The position numbers were made by a program, and so were the translations under genes. A DNA stretch of 64,000 nt from Acinetobacter tandoii DSM 14970 = CIP 107469 (GTDB taxonomy: Bacteria > Pseudomonadota > Gammaproteobacteria > Pseudomonadales > Moraxellaceae), in the NCBI RefSeq assembly GCF_000400735.1, contig NZ_KE007368.1, positions 122,997 through 186,996 of the forward strand. Direction: 5' to 3'. The notes under the pieces are model-generated. The model worked only from the letters and a program-made list of their open reading frames with translations. It did no database searches and was not told the DNA's origin. Below are positions 50,548 through 59,665 of this stretch, piece by piece. Position 1 is the stretch's first letter, and the number at the start of each line of letters is the position of its first letter.

Positions 50548-52458
50548 ATGGCCTATATTACGTTAAGGGATGTCCAACTTGCATTTGGTGGACCTGCCCT
50601 ACTCGACGGCGCGAATTTTAACCTAGAACGTGGCGAACGAGTGTGTTTGATTGGCCGTAATGGTGAAGGTAAGTCGACGCTACTTAAACTGATTGAAGGC
50701 AGTTTACTCCCCGATGCTGGCGAAGTCTCCATTCAGAATGGTTTGACCGTGTCCATGTTGGCACAAGACGTTCCTATGGACTCTGGCAAAGTTGCAGACA
50801 TCGTAGCAGAGGGTGCAGGTGAAGCTGCGACTGTGCTTAAAGCATACCATGAAGCGAGTGATGCCTGCATCTTAGGTGATATGAACGCTTGTGATCACAT
50901 GGGCAATTTGCAACACAAGTTAGATCAACTTGATGGTTGGGCTTTAGAAAATAAAGTTAATTCTATTCTAAGCAAAATGGGACTTGACCCAAATGCAGAT
51001 TTGGCTGATTTATCGGGTGGACGTAAGCGTCGTGTCCTATTAGCACGTGCCTTACTTACTCAACCCGATGTCTTGCTTCTAGACGAACCGACCAACCATC
51101 TAGATGTTGAAAGCATTGAATGGTTAGAGAAATTCTTACTCGATCAAAACAATTTAACTTTATTGTTTATTTCGCATGACCGCTCATTTGTAGACAGTAT
51201 TGCCACCCGTATTGTCGAACTAGATCGTGGCACATTACGCAGTTACGAAGGTAACTACTCACGCTACCTCGATCTTAAAGCACAGCAAATGGAAGCCGAA
51301 GAAAAGCAAAATGCTTTATTTGATAAACGCTTAGCAGAAGAAGAAGCATGGATTCGCCAAGGCATTAAGGCGCGTCGTACGCGTAATGAAGGTCGTGTTC
51401 GTGCCTTAAAAGCGCTGCGTGAAGAATCTAAAGCGCGTCGCTTCCAGCAAGGCAAAGTCAGCATGGCCACCCAAGATGCCAATCGTTCTGGAAAACTGGT
51501 CTTTGATATTGAACACCTCAGTGTTTCTTACGATGCCAAACCGCTGATCAAGGATTTCTCGGCACTGGTCATGCGTGGGGATCGTATCGGTTTAGTTGGT
51601 GATAACGGGGTCGGAAAAACCACCTTGATCAAAGCAATTTTAGGTGAAATTGAACATGGGGGTTCTGTTAAAACAGGAACCCAGCTGGAGATTGCCTATT
51701 TTGACCAATTACGTAATGCACTTGACCTTGAAAAAACCGTCATGGCCAACGTGTCGGAAGGTTCTGATTTTGTCGATGTGAATGGTAACCGTCGTCATAT
51801 CTACAGTTATTTACAAGACTTTTTATTCTCACCTGAACGTGCCCGTACGCCAGTTAAAGCACTTTCAGGTGGTGAAAGAAACCGCATTCTGTTAGCCAAA
51901 TTGTTACTCAAACCATCCAATTTAATCGTGATGGATGAGCCAACCAATGATTTGGATATGGTGACTTTAGAACTGTTAGAAGAAATGTTGTCTGAATATA
52001 AAGGCACTTTACTGTTGATCTCACATGACCGTGCCTTTATGGATAACGTTGTGACCTCAACTTGGGTGTTTGACGGCAAAGGTAACATTGATGAATACAT
52101 TGGTGGCTATCAAGATTACTTGGAACAGCGCCCTGATCAAAAAGTAGTTGATCAAAAAAGCGATGTAAAAAAAGCACAGGTCAAAGCTGAAGCGGCTGCC
52201 GCAGCGGCAACGTCTGCACCGAAAAAGGTGAAGTTGAGCTATAAAGACCAACGAGAACTCGATAGCTTACCTGCGGAAATTGAAGCTTTGGAAGCTGAGC
52301 AAACTCTACTTTCTGACAAGTTAGCAGACGGTTCTTGGTTTGTTTCAGATGCCAATGCCGCAACTCAAGCGTCACAGCGTCTGGCTGAAATTGAAGAACA
52401 GTTACTGGAAAAACTGGAACGTTGGGATGAATTAGAAAACCTCAGCAAAGGGAACTAA
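50548..52458 (+). CDS. uup: ABC-F ATPase Uup
   Basis: A 636-residue soluble protein with two ABC ATPase domains: Walker A GRNGEGKS (about 36-43) and GDNGVGKT (about 351-358), signature motifs LSGGRKR and LSGGERN, and Walker B segments DVLLLDEPTNH and LIVMDEPTND. The interdomain P-site linker (about 240-315) and a C-terminal coiled coil (about 545-636, preceded by an Ala-rich linker) match Uup. ABC-F proteins act on ribosomes or, for Uup, DNA-related processes; Uup loss raises precise transposon excision in E. coli. The start is the ATG 11 nt after CAGGAA; the frame opens 48 bp earlier. Confidence 0.94.
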   Translation: MAYITLRDVQLAFGGPALLDGANFNLERGERVCLIGRNGEGKSTLLKLIEGSLLPDAGEVSIQNGLTVSMLAQDVPMDSGKVADIVAEGAGEAATVLKAYHEASDACILGDMNACDHMGNLQHKLDQLDGWALENKVNSILSKMGLDPNADLADLSGGRKRRVLLARALLTQPDVLLLDEPTNHLDVESIEWLEKFLLDQNNLTLLFISHDRSFVDSIATRIVELDRGTLRSYEGNYSRYLDLKAQQMEAEEKQNALFDKRLAEEEAWIRQGIKARRTRNEGRVRALKALREESKARRFQQGKVSMATQDANRSGKLVFDIEHLSVSYDAKPLIKDFSALVMRGDRIGLVGDNGVGKTTLIKAILGEIEHGGSVKTGTQLEIAYFDQLRNALDLEKTVMANVSEGSDFVDVNGNRRHIYSYLQDFLFSPERARTPVKALSGGERNRILLAKLLLKPSNLIVMDEPTNDLDMVTLELLEEMLSEYKGTLLLISHDRAFMDNVVTSTWVFDGKGNIDEYIGGYQDYLEQRPDQKVVDQKSDVKKAQVKAEAAAAAATSAPKKVKLSYKDQRELDSLPAEIEALEAEQTLLSDKLADGSWFVSDANAATQASQRLAEIEEQLLEKLERWDELENLSKGN

Positions 52459-52472
52459 TTTAACTTTCAACT

Positions 52473-52512
52473 GCCCGATTGGCTGAGTCATTCAGCCAAT
52501 CGGGCTTTTTTT
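52473..52512 (+). terminator. Strong terminator of uup
   Basis: A perfect 14-bp stem (GCCCGATTGGCTGA / TCAGCCAATCGGGC) with a 5-nt loop and seven T residues. Confidence 0.95.
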
Positions 52513-52572
52513 ATATTCTCTGTTTGTACCAACAACACTTGAAATTCAATCAAGCAACAGTCGACGACTCGG

Positions 52573-53544
52573 TTATTTCTGCCACAATTTACCTGTAGGT
52601 CGCAGCAACGACTGTGATAATTGGCGGATCGTCTGATCAAAAATCCGTTGTTGTAGTAACCAACAGGTCAAAATTGACAGCACCACACAAATCAATATTT
52701 CCACTGCCACAGGCAAATTGAGCTGAATCATTCGTGCAAGCCAAATCACCACAAAACCATGTAACAAATACACAGGCAAAGTGTTTTGTCCCAAGCACAT
52801 AAAACGTGCTCCCAAACCCTGAAATAATGCCAATAGCGTCAGCACCCCCCAACTGGATAACATCAAACACATCAGACGAATCAAACTTCCCTGCCATAGC
52901 TCAACTTTGAGTTGAGTATAACTTAAACTACCGTACCACCAGAATTGACTTAAATGGGTCCAATACAAGATACACATCATCAGACCGAGGCTCAGACTTG
53001 CCCACAACAGCGCATGACTTTGCTGTTCTAATTTTTGCATGATGGACTGACCATATCGGTAACCTAAAACGAAAAAAGGCAAAAAGACACAGATTCGTCC
53101 AATTGAGTAGGCATAGTTATTCCACGGGGAAAAACCAATACCTAAAGCAATCAGTACCGCAAATACAAGCGCAAAATGGTTGGCATGGAACACATGCATA
53201 AATAGCGTCCAAACCATCATCCCCACCAGATACCACATCAGCCAATATGGTCGTTCAAACAGGCTAAAGTGCCATTGTCCAGACATCAAAGCATCCGATG
53301 CCAAATACAACAGTTGGAAAGGGACATAGAGTGCAATAAAAAAGAGGATGTTTTTCGACCAATTTTTATCTTTATACAACATACCTGAAATAAAAATAAA
53401 AGCGGGTATATGTATGGCATAAATGGTTTCAAGCAATAACTGGCTAGTTGCTTGTGACCAACCAATCATCCGCTCTAGAAAGTGCCCCAACACCACCAGA
53501 AAAATTAGACCTGCTTTTGCAGTATCAATCGCATGGCTTCTCAT
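52573..53544 (-). CDS. Acyltransferase-3-family membrane protein
   Basis: A 323-residue inner-membrane protein with about ten helices. The N-terminal DTAKAGLIFLVVLGHFLE segment (His21) matches the catalytic R/K-x10-H pattern of the acyltransferase 3 family, and the NTLPVYLLHGFVV stretch near residue 262 is typical of the family's last helices. Members O-acetylate or otherwise acylate surface sugars and other envelope targets. The substrate is unknown. There is no clear Shine-Dalgarno. It is convergent with uup and far from the LOS genes at 54.6 kb. Confidence 0.85.
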   Translation of the reverse strand: MRSHAIDTAKAGLIFLVVLGHFLERMIGWSQATSQLLLETIYAIHIPAFIFISGMLYKDKNWSKNILFFIALYVPFQLLYLASDALMSGQWHFSLFERPYWLMWYLVGMMVWTLFMHVFHANHFALVFAVLIALGIGFSPWNNYAYSIGRICVFLPFFVLGYRYGQSIMQKLEQQSHALLWASLSLGLMMCILYWTHLSQFWWYGSLSYTQLKVELWQGSLIRLMCLMLSSWGVLTLLALFQGLGARFMCLGQNTLPVYLLHGFVVIWLARMIQLNLPVAVEILICVVLSILTCWLLQQRIFDQTIRQLSQSLLRPTGKLWQK

Positions 53545-53901
53545 CTATAAATGCCATCAATCAGAAATATATCCCTAGTCTAACACCACCGTTTTAAGTT
53601 GCTTCACATCCATAAGCTTTAATCATTGGGATAAAGTGGATTCCCTTTTTTTCCATCGTACACCCCGTAACGGCAAAGCCGAATTTCAAGAAAATAGCTC
53701 AGCAAAAAGTACAGATCCCCCATTTGATTCACTTCATTCATTAAAAATCGAAAATCTGAAACTAGAAAATATTAAATTTATAATCTTTTACGGTCTTCAT
53801 AAGAACTGAACCTGTGAAAGTAAACCTTTCGCTGCTCAAATCAGATTTATCAACAGCAATATGCTATACCTATCAACATAAGAATAACTGAGCCTTTGAT
53901 C
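53545..53901. other. Gene-free region ahead of the LysE-type exporter
   Basis: About 350 bp without a gene. It holds a short inverted repeat CGGC-AAAG-CCG near 53672 and, about 30-40 bp before the exporter, a TATACC that may be a -10 element. I see no tRNA, small ORF or strong hairpin. Confidence 0.5.
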
Positions 53902-54534
53902 ATGTTGGATTTGTCACAAATTTTCGCATTTGCTTTGGTGAGCCTAGCAATGGTCCTCACCCCTGGCCCGAATATGATTTACCTCATTTCACGTTCAATT
54001 TCTCAAGGAAAAACAGCAGGTTTCATTTCTTTAGGCGGCGTAGCACTGGGCTTTGTCTTATACATGCTCTGTGCTTCTTTTGGGATCACAGCGCTCATTG
54101 TGGCAGTTCCATATGCTTATGACACGATTCGTATTGTAGGGGCTGTCTATTTACTCTGGTTGGCATGGAAAGCTTTACGCCCCAATGCAGCTCCTGTTTT
54201 TAGTCTCAAAGATTTATCTCTCGATTCACCGTTAAAATTATTTTTAATGGGCTTTTTGACCAGTTTGCTGAATCCTAAAATTGCGATTATGTATTTGTCT
54301 TTATTGCCACAGTTTATCCACCCACAGCAAGGCAGTATTTTAGCGCAGTCTATTCAACTCGGTACGATCCAAATTTTTGTCAGTGTTTCAGTAAATGCCT
54401 TTATTGTTTTTTCTGCTGGCAGCATTGCACTTTTTCTACAGCGAAAACCACTTTGGGCAAATGTTCAGCGTTGGCTCATGGGCACAGTTCTCGCAGGACT
54501 TGCAGTACGCATTCTTCTGGAAAGTCGTCGTTAG
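53902..54534 (+). CDS. LysE/RhtB-family amino-acid exporter
   Basis: A 210-residue inner-membrane protein with six hydrophobic helices. The family signature TPGPNMIYLISRSISQG (about 20-36) and the FLTSLLNPKIAIMYLSLLPQF segment are clear. RhtB/LysE proteins export amino acids such as threonine, homoserine, lysine or leucine; the substrate is undetermined. The ATG giving MLDLSQIF is used; a TTG six bp upstream is also in frame. It is a single gene, with no regulator next to it. Confidence 0.9.
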   Translation: MLDLSQIFAFALVSLAMVLTPGPNMIYLISRSISQGKTAGFISLGGVALGFVLYMLCASFGITALIVAVPYAYDTIRIVGAVYLLWLAWKALRPNAAPVFSLKDLSLDSPLKLFLMGFLTSLLNPKIAIMYLSLLPQFIHPQQGSILAQSIQLGTIQIFVSVSVNAFIVFSAGSIALFLQRKPLWANVQRWLMGTVLAGLAVRILLESRR

Positions 54535-54664
54535 ACTGCCATATCAAAGGCAGCAGATGGTGAGGGACAAGGTTGATCCTGATTTTTAGCGTGGATAACC
54601 TTGACCAAATCAGTTCATGCTACACTTTGCACAGTCTTCACTTTTTCAAACTAATTATATCGTT

Positions 54665-55600
54665 ATGAGCCAAGCACAGACCTATACACCTGGTGAATTT
54701 CAATGGTCATTCCTCCATCCTAAATATTGGGGAATTTGGCTTGGCATCGTTTTCTTAATGATACTGGCAATTTTGCCGTGGGCAATTCAATATCGCTTAG
54801 CCACTTTTCTGGGAAATTTGGCATTTAATAAACTGAAATCCCGCCGTAAAACTACGCTGCGCAATTTAGAAGTCTGTTTTCCAGAATGGAGTCCAGAACA
54901 AGTCCAAGACAATGCTCGTCAGGTCTTTGTAGATCAAATGCTTGGGGTTTTTGAAACACTAAATGCTTGGTACTGCCCACAATGGTTTAAAAATCGAGTC
55001 ACTATTGAAGGTTTAGAGCATATCCAAACCGCACAAGCAGCGGGTAAAGGCGTCTTACTGCTCGGCACTCATTCCACCTTATTAGATGCAGGTGGTTATT
55101 TATGCGCACAATATTTTGAACCCGATGTGGTGTATCGCCCACAAAATAACCCTTTGTTAGACATGCTGATTTATCGTTGTCGAGCCACGATTTACGCCAA
55201 TCAAATTGACCATGATGATATGCGCGGTCTGATTCGCAACTTAAAAAATGGACATGCCATTTGGTATAGTCCAGACCAAGATTTTGGTTTAAAACAAGGG
55301 GTGATGGCTCCCTTTTTTGGGGTGCCCGCCGCAACTGTTACAGCACATCGACGTTTATTAAAAATCTCTAAAGCCGTTGCTGTACCCCTATATTTCTACC
55401 GTCATGGTGATGTGGCCAATCCCAAATATCATCTATTAATTGAACCTATGGTGGACAACTTGCCAAGTGAAGATGAAGTGGACGATGCAACACGCGTTAA
55501 TCAAATTATTGAACGTCAGCTTCGAATTGCACCGACCCAATACATGTGGTTTCACCGTCGTTTTAAAACCCGCCCAGAAGGCTATGAAAAAATTTATTGA
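54665..55600 (+). CDS. lpxL: LpxL-like lipid A lauroyl-type acyltransferase
   Basis: A 311-residue protein of the lysophospholipid acyltransferase family with an N-terminal membrane segment (about 24-47). The catalytic H-x4-D motif is HSTLLD (about 136-141, in LGTHSTLLDAGG), and the YRPQNNPLLDMLI and IWYSPDQDFG stretches parallel the YRP-NP and W-Y-PD-D-G segments of LpxL, which adds a secondary acyl chain to lipid A. LpxM or another LpxL paralogue is not excluded. The ATG giving MSQAQTYT is chosen because the N-terminus then matches the family; the frame opens 48 bp upstream. An LOS glycosyltransferase follows. Confidence 0.82.
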   Translation: MSQAQTYTPGEFQWSFLHPKYWGIWLGIVFLMILAILPWAIQYRLATFLGNLAFNKLKSRRKTTLRNLEVCFPEWSPEQVQDNARQVFVDQMLGVFETLNAWYCPQWFKNRVTIEGLEHIQTAQAAGKGVLLLGTHSTLLDAGGYLCAQYFEPDVVYRPQNNPLLDMLIYRCRATIYANQIDHDDMRGLIRNLKNGHAIWYSPDQDFGLKQGVMAPFFGVPAATVTAHRRLLKISKAVAVPLYFYRHGDVANPKYHLLIEPMVDNLPSEDEVDDATRVNQIIERQLRIAPTQYMWFHRRFKTRPEGYEKIY

Positions 55601-55695
55601 TAGTTGATCTTGGTGAGAAATGTTATTTCCTGCTCTAAATTTTATTTTATACGTGACTCGAACGGCACAACAGAACACATAAGGATAAAAACTCA

Positions 55696-56802
55696 ATGAA
55701 AGTGATGCAGCTTCTTCCTGAACTGAATAGTGGTGGTGTTGAACGTGGCACACTAGAAATTGCTAAAGCGCTCATTCAGCAAGGGCATGAATCATTGGTA
55801 GTTTCCAATGGTGGGCGAATGGTGGCACAGCTTGAAGCGGAGGGTTCTACCCATTTAACCCTGCCTATTCACAAAAAATCACTATCAAGTCTGTGGCAGA
55901 TTCGTCCATTACGCCAACTTATTCAACAGCACCGCCCCGATATTGTGCATGTCCGCTCACGCGTTCCTGCATGGTTGACGCATTTTGCTTTAAAAGGGAT
56001 TCCTGCTTCACAACGCCCACATTTAATTAGCACTGTACACGGTTTCTATTCCATTAATCGTTATAGTGCAATTATGACGCAAGCAGAGAAAGTCATTGCG
56101 GTTTCGGACAGTGTGGTGCAATACATCACTGAACATTATAAAAATTGTCCACCACAAGATATTGTGCGTATTTACCGTGGTATCGACTCCAAAGCATTCC
56201 CGCATGGGTATCAACCATCAGTACAGTGGATTCAACAAACTTTAAAAGACTTTCCTCAGCTCGAGCATAAGTTTCTCTTATGTTTACCTGGTCGTATTAC
56301 GCGGCTGAAAGGACATGAAACATTAATTGAATTGATACAGCAATTACATACTCAGTTTCCCTATCTCCATGCAATTGTGGTTGGCGGAGCTGACCCTAAA
56401 AAAGCGGCTTATTTAGATGAATTGCAACGCAATATACAAAGTCGGGGCTTAGAACATCAGATTACTTTTGTTGGTCATCGCTCGGATATTCGTGAATGGC
56501 TTGCTTACAGCGATGTAGTCTTGTCTTTGTCTAATCAGGCAGAAACCTTTGGACGTACGGCTTTAGAAGCTTTGTCAGTAGGGACACCCGTGATTGGCTG
56601 GAAAAGAGGTGGAGTTGCTGAAATTTTATCTTCGGTATATCCACAAGGCCTTATTCCTGTAGATGACCAAGCTGAACTTATTCATGTCGTCCAACATCAT
56701 ATTGAACAGCCTCAACATGTGGCTCCTATCACACAATTTAGCTTACAAGATATGTGTGATCAGACTTTAACACTCTATCAACGTATAGTAAGTTCGTCAT
56801 AA
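55696..56802 (+). CDS. lpsB: Family 4 glycosyltransferase, LOS core type (LpsB-like)
   Basis: A 368-residue GT-B-fold glycosyltransferase. The N-terminal domain begins with the sugar-acceptor pattern LLPELNSGGVERGTLEIA; the C-terminal domain (about 190-340) has PGRITRLKGHETL and the retaining E-x7-E motif in ETFGRTALE followed by GTPVIGW. It resembles LpsB of Acinetobacter, which adds a sugar to the lipooligosaccharide core, and lies 95 bp after an LpxL-like gene, which supports a role in the LPS/LOS envelope. The precise donor and linkage are not predictable. Confidence 0.85.
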   Translation: MKVMQLLPELNSGGVERGTLEIAKALIQQGHESLVVSNGGRMVAQLEAEGSTHLTLPIHKKSLSSLWQIRPLRQLIQQHRPDIVHVRSRVPAWLTHFALKGIPASQRPHLISTVHGFYSINRYSAIMTQAEKVIAVSDSVVQYITEHYKNCPPQDIVRIYRGIDSKAFPHGYQPSVQWIQQTLKDFPQLEHKFLLCLPGRITRLKGHETLIELIQQLHTQFPYLHAIVVGGADPKKAAYLDELQRNIQSRGLEHQITFVGHRSDIREWLAYSDVVLSLSNQAETFGRTALEALSVGTPVIGWKRGGVAEILSSVYPQGLIPVDDQAELIHVVQHHIEQPQHVAPITQFSLQDMCDQTLTLYQRIVSSS

Positions 56803-56836
56803 TTTTTAAATAAATTTCGAGTATCTTAAACACATA

Positions 56837-56867
56837 ACCCGAGTTCTGCTTCCTGCAAAACTCGGGT
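56837..56867. repeat. Inverted repeat after the glycosyltransferase gene
   Basis: ACCCGAGTT / AACTCGGGT (9 bp) surrounds a 13-nt centre that can extend the stem through TGC / GCA. It lies 35 bp after lpsB. No T-run follows, so it is a weak terminator candidate at best. Confidence 0.6.
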
Positions 56868-56912
56868 ATATGAGGTTGTGCTTTCAATCATAATTTTTGT
56901 TTTAGTGTTTGG

Positions 56913-57086
56913 TCATCCTAACCAGCCATCATTTCCGTGATGATTTCCTTCAGCGTCGTCTTCCTTAGCGGGATGTTCCGTTCCCTGTTCCTTGTGCTGA
57001 TGGAGTAAGAATAAAAGAATTGTTAAAGTTCTACCATTCGTCAGAGACCGAAACCTTTGTAAGCAATTTCGTACACAGTTTTTTAT
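56913..57086 (-). pseudogene. Open frame without start codon: possible small membrane-protein remnant
   Basis: After the EEP gene, a frame on the same strand stays open for 57 codons and encodes a hydrophobic stretch (LTILLFLLH) followed by a hydrophilic, His/Glu/Gly-rich tail (ending NHHGNDGWLG). It looks coding-like, but it has no ATG, GTG or TTG; only ATT at 57020 or CTG upstream could start it. It may be a decayed gene, a gene with a rare start, or chance. Confidence 0.3.
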
Positions 57087-57098
57087 TTAGTTTGCCTA

Positions 57099-58217
57099 CT
57101 ATTTCTCATTTTTATAATCCTGTGCAATTTCATCTGTCACTATTTTTTCTTCGCGCTCCGCTTTTTCAATTCCTTCTTGTATTGCAGCCTGCGCTTCTTG
57201 TTCATCTGCATCTGTTTGCTCCAACTCTTCTTGCTGTTGCTCAAATACACGCCCCGTTTGTAATTTGACATAGATTGGAAAGTGATCTGAACCTATATGC
57301 GGTAAACGCTGCATTTGAATGAGAGCAAAATCGGTACTGTGAAATACATGATCGAGTGACCAGCGTAAAAAAGGATAATCGGCATGAAAAGTATTCACAT
57401 AATGCCGTCCAACTCGCGGATCGAGTAAGCCACTGATTCGTTGAAATAGACGTGTCGTTCGTGACCAAGCCACATCGTTCAAATCACCCATGACAATACA
57501 ACTTTGATCCAGTTCTTTAATTTGATCTCCCACAATCAACAATTCAGCATCTCTTAACGTTGAATCTTTGGCTTCTGTCGGACTAGGCGGTTTCGGATGT
57601 AGACAATACAACTGTACTGGCTGTCCAGAAGGCAACAGTACCGTGGTATGAATTGAAGGAATTTCATCACTTAAAATAAATTTCACCTCTGTATCGAAGA
57701 GTTTCAAGCGACTATACAAATGCATTCCATACAAATTATCCAACGGAATCGGGACACAATAAGGGTAACTCTCTTCAAGCACCTGTAGCGCCCGTTGCCA
57801 ATGCCGATCTGTTTCCAAAGTCAAAATCAGATCGGGCTTAAATTTGCTAATTTGTTCAATGAGTAAATGATGTTGGGTATTAGGTGTGAGTACATTCGAA
57901 ACCAATAATGAAATTTGTCGTTCTGGCTGCAATTGCTCGTGAGAAACGGTCTGAACCTGTTTTTTCCACACAAAAGTATAAGGCAACACCATTTTTAACT
58001 GATATGCCAAAGCTGCGATTAACGCAACCAAAATCAGCTCACGCTGTAAATCCCAAGGATCAGACCAAAAAATTAGTAAAATAAAGGCTAAAAGCCCCAG
58101 TGCCAAAATTTGTAGTCGTGGAAAATCGGCTCCGCGAATCCACCATTCATCACGCGGAATCAATGACCAAAACGTCAGCATCACCACCGTGATTGCCAAG
58201 ATTTCCACCCAAATCAT
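57099..58217 (-). CDS. Endonuclease/exonuclease/phosphatase-family protein, membrane-anchored
   Basis: A 372-residue protein. Two or three hydrophobic helices (about 5-18, 36-50, 60-80) anchor it; the EEP domain (about 100-325) has LLVSNVL, the Glu of LTLETD, the Asp/Asn of MGDLNDVAWS, and the C-terminal SLDHVF and IGSDHFPI. The C-terminus (about 330-372) is a Glu/Gln-rich charged tail. EEP proteins with N-terminal helices are common in bacteria and face the periplasm; substrate (nucleic acid, phosphoester or lipid) is unknown. GAGAAA precedes the ATG. Confidence 0.87.
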   Translation of the reverse strand: MIWVEILAITVVMLTFWSLIPRDEWWIRGADFPRLQILALGLLAFILLIFWSDPWDLQRELILVALIAALAYQLKMVLPYTFVWKKQVQTVSHEQLQPERQISLLVSNVLTPNTQHHLLIEQISKFKPDLILTLETDRHWQRALQVLEESYPYCVPIPLDNLYGMHLYSRLKLFDTEVKFILSDEIPSIHTTVLLPSGQPVQLYCLHPKPPSPTEAKDSTLRDAELLIVGDQIKELDQSCIVMGDLNDVAWSRTTRLFQRISGLLDPRVGRHYVNTFHADYPFLRWSLDHVFHSTDFALIQMQRLPHIGSDHFPIYVKLQTGRVFEQQQEELEQTDADEQEAQAAIQEGIEKAEREEKIVTDEIAQDYKNEK

Positions 58218-58336
58218 GTTGTTTTTCTCAATCTTTTCCGTTTGGTAAACTAAGTCTGGACAAACTTTATCAATTTTGTATGTATCATAAACAAGTTATT
58301 TCGTTCAATTATAGTGATGTTTTACTTATGTAGTGC

Positions 58337-58364
58337 TTGCAGTTGTGGTCGCTTTTGATACACT
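58337..58364 (+). promoter_or_regulatory. Candidate promoter of asd
   Basis: A -35 TTGCAG (58337-58342), a 16-bp spacer and a -10 TACACT (58359-58364), about 40 bp before the start codon. The rest of the 188-bp gap holds nothing notable. Confidence 0.5.
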
Positions 58365-58405
58365 CAAACCCCTTTTAAATTTTTAACGCACCGAGGCAAA
58401 ATGAC

Positions 58406-59524
58406 ATGAAAGTAGGTCTGGTCGGTTGGCGCGGGATGGTTGGTTCCGTCCTTATGCAACGTATGGTTGAAGAGAATGACTTTGCTCACTTTGAGCCATT
58501 CTATTTTTCTACCAGTAATGCAGGTGGTGAAGCCCCTGCATTTGGTGGTAAGACTGCCCCAGCACTTATGGATGCATCAGACATTAATAGTCTGAAGCAA
58601 ATGGATGTCATTATTACCTGTCAAGGTGGTGACTATACCTCTGAAGTCTTTCCAAAATTAAAAGCTGAAGGCTGGAAAGGCTATTGGATTGACGCTGCAT
58701 CGACCTTGCGTATGGAAGATGAAGCCATCATCGTGCTTGATCCTGTCAACATGAACGTGATTAAAGATGGTTTAGTGAATGGCACTAAAACATTTGTTGG
58801 CGGGAACTGCACTGTTTCGCTCATGCTCATGGGCTTAGGCGGCTTATTCCAAAATAACCTTGTGGAATGGGCAACCTCGATGACTTATCAAGCTGCTTCA
58901 GGTGCTGGCGCGCAAAATATGCGTGAACTCATCACAGGTATGGGCTACTTGTATAACAATACCAAAGATTTACTAGATGACCCACGCTCTCCAATTTTAG
59001 ATATCGACTCTAAAATTGCTGAATTACAACGTGGTGAAGGTTTCCCTTCTGCAAACTTTGGCGTACCGTTAGCAGGTTCTCTCATTCCGTATATCGATAA
59101 ACAGCTTGAAAGTGGTCAATCGAAAGAAGAATGGAAAGGCCAAGTTGAAACCAACAAAATCTTAGGCAATCAGCAGATTGTTCCGATTGATGGTCACTGC
59201 GTCCGTATTGGTGCAATGCGTTGTCACTCACAGGCACTTACGTTGAAATTGAAAAAAGACGTACCGCTGGATGAGATTGAAGATATGTTACGTAGCGCGA
59301 ACCAATGGGCGAAAGTCGTTCCAAATACGCGTGAAGCATCAATGACTGATCTGACTCCTGTTGCAGTAACAGGCACACTTAGTGTTCCTGTAGGCCGTTT
59401 ACGTAAACTGAATATGGGTAAAGAGTACCTTGGTGCATTCACTGTCGGTGACCAATTGCTTTGGGGTGCTGCTGAACCACTGCGTCGTATGCTCCGTATT
59501 CTAATTGACTTTAAAAATGCATAA
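58406..59524 (+). CDS. asd: Aspartate-semialdehyde dehydrogenase
   Basis: Reduces aspartyl-phosphate to aspartate semialdehyde, the branch point to lysine/diaminopimelate, threonine and methionine. The 372-residue enzyme has the NADP-binding [10 protein letters not shown] (about 7-16), the catalytic Cys135 (GGNCTVSLM) and the active-site His segment ([13 protein letters not shown]). The length and the [11 protein letters not shown] pattern match the E. coli-like asd form. It is a single gene with its own terminator. Confidence 0.97.
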   Translation: MKVGLVGWRGMVGSVLMQRMVEENDFAHFEPFYFSTSNAGGEAPAFGGKTAPALMDASDINSLKQMDVIITCQGGDYTSEVFPKLKAEGWKGYWIDAASTLRMEDEAIIVLDPVNMNVIKDGLVNGTKTFVGGNCTVSLMLMGLGGLFQNNLVEWATSMTYQAASGAGAQNMRELITGMGYLYNNTKDLLDDPRSPILDIDSKIAELQRGEGFPSANFGVPLAGSLIPYIDKQLESGQSKEEWKGQVETNKILGNQQIVPIDGHCVRIGAMRCHSQALTLKLKKDVPLDEIEDMLRSANQWAKVVPNTREASMTDLTPVAVTGTLSVPVGRLRKLNMGKEYLGAFTVGDQLLWGAAEPLRRMLRILIDFKNA

Positions 59525-59544
59525 ACATTTTTAAATTTTCAAAC

Positions 59545-59574
59545 AAAAGCCGATCAATTACGATCGGCTTTTTA
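59545..59574 (+). terminator. Terminator of asd
   Basis: The stem AAAAGCCGATC / GATCGGCTTTT (11 bp) with a 6-nt loop and a T-run. Confidence 0.92.
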
Positions 59575-59622
59575 TGTAACTCGAATGTTATCCATTTACA
59601 ATTCCTCAACATCTCGGTAATG

Positions 59623-59628
59623 TATAAT
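59623..59628 (+). promoter_or_regulatory. -10 element ahead of the FimV N-terminal gene
   Basis: A perfect TATAAT lies 17 bp before the upper ATG and 38 bp before the lower one; no good -35 at 17 bp. A start site near 59635 would leave a 30-nt leader for the ATG at 59666, which favours that start. Confidence 0.5.
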
Positions 59629-59665
59629 TCTCTCGTTGCAATATATGACCAGAGTCAAAACTAAG

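Noticed and set aside
56837..56867. Terminator for the LpsB-like gene
   Set aside because: The stem is good but no T-run follows, so it is recorded only as an inverted repeat.
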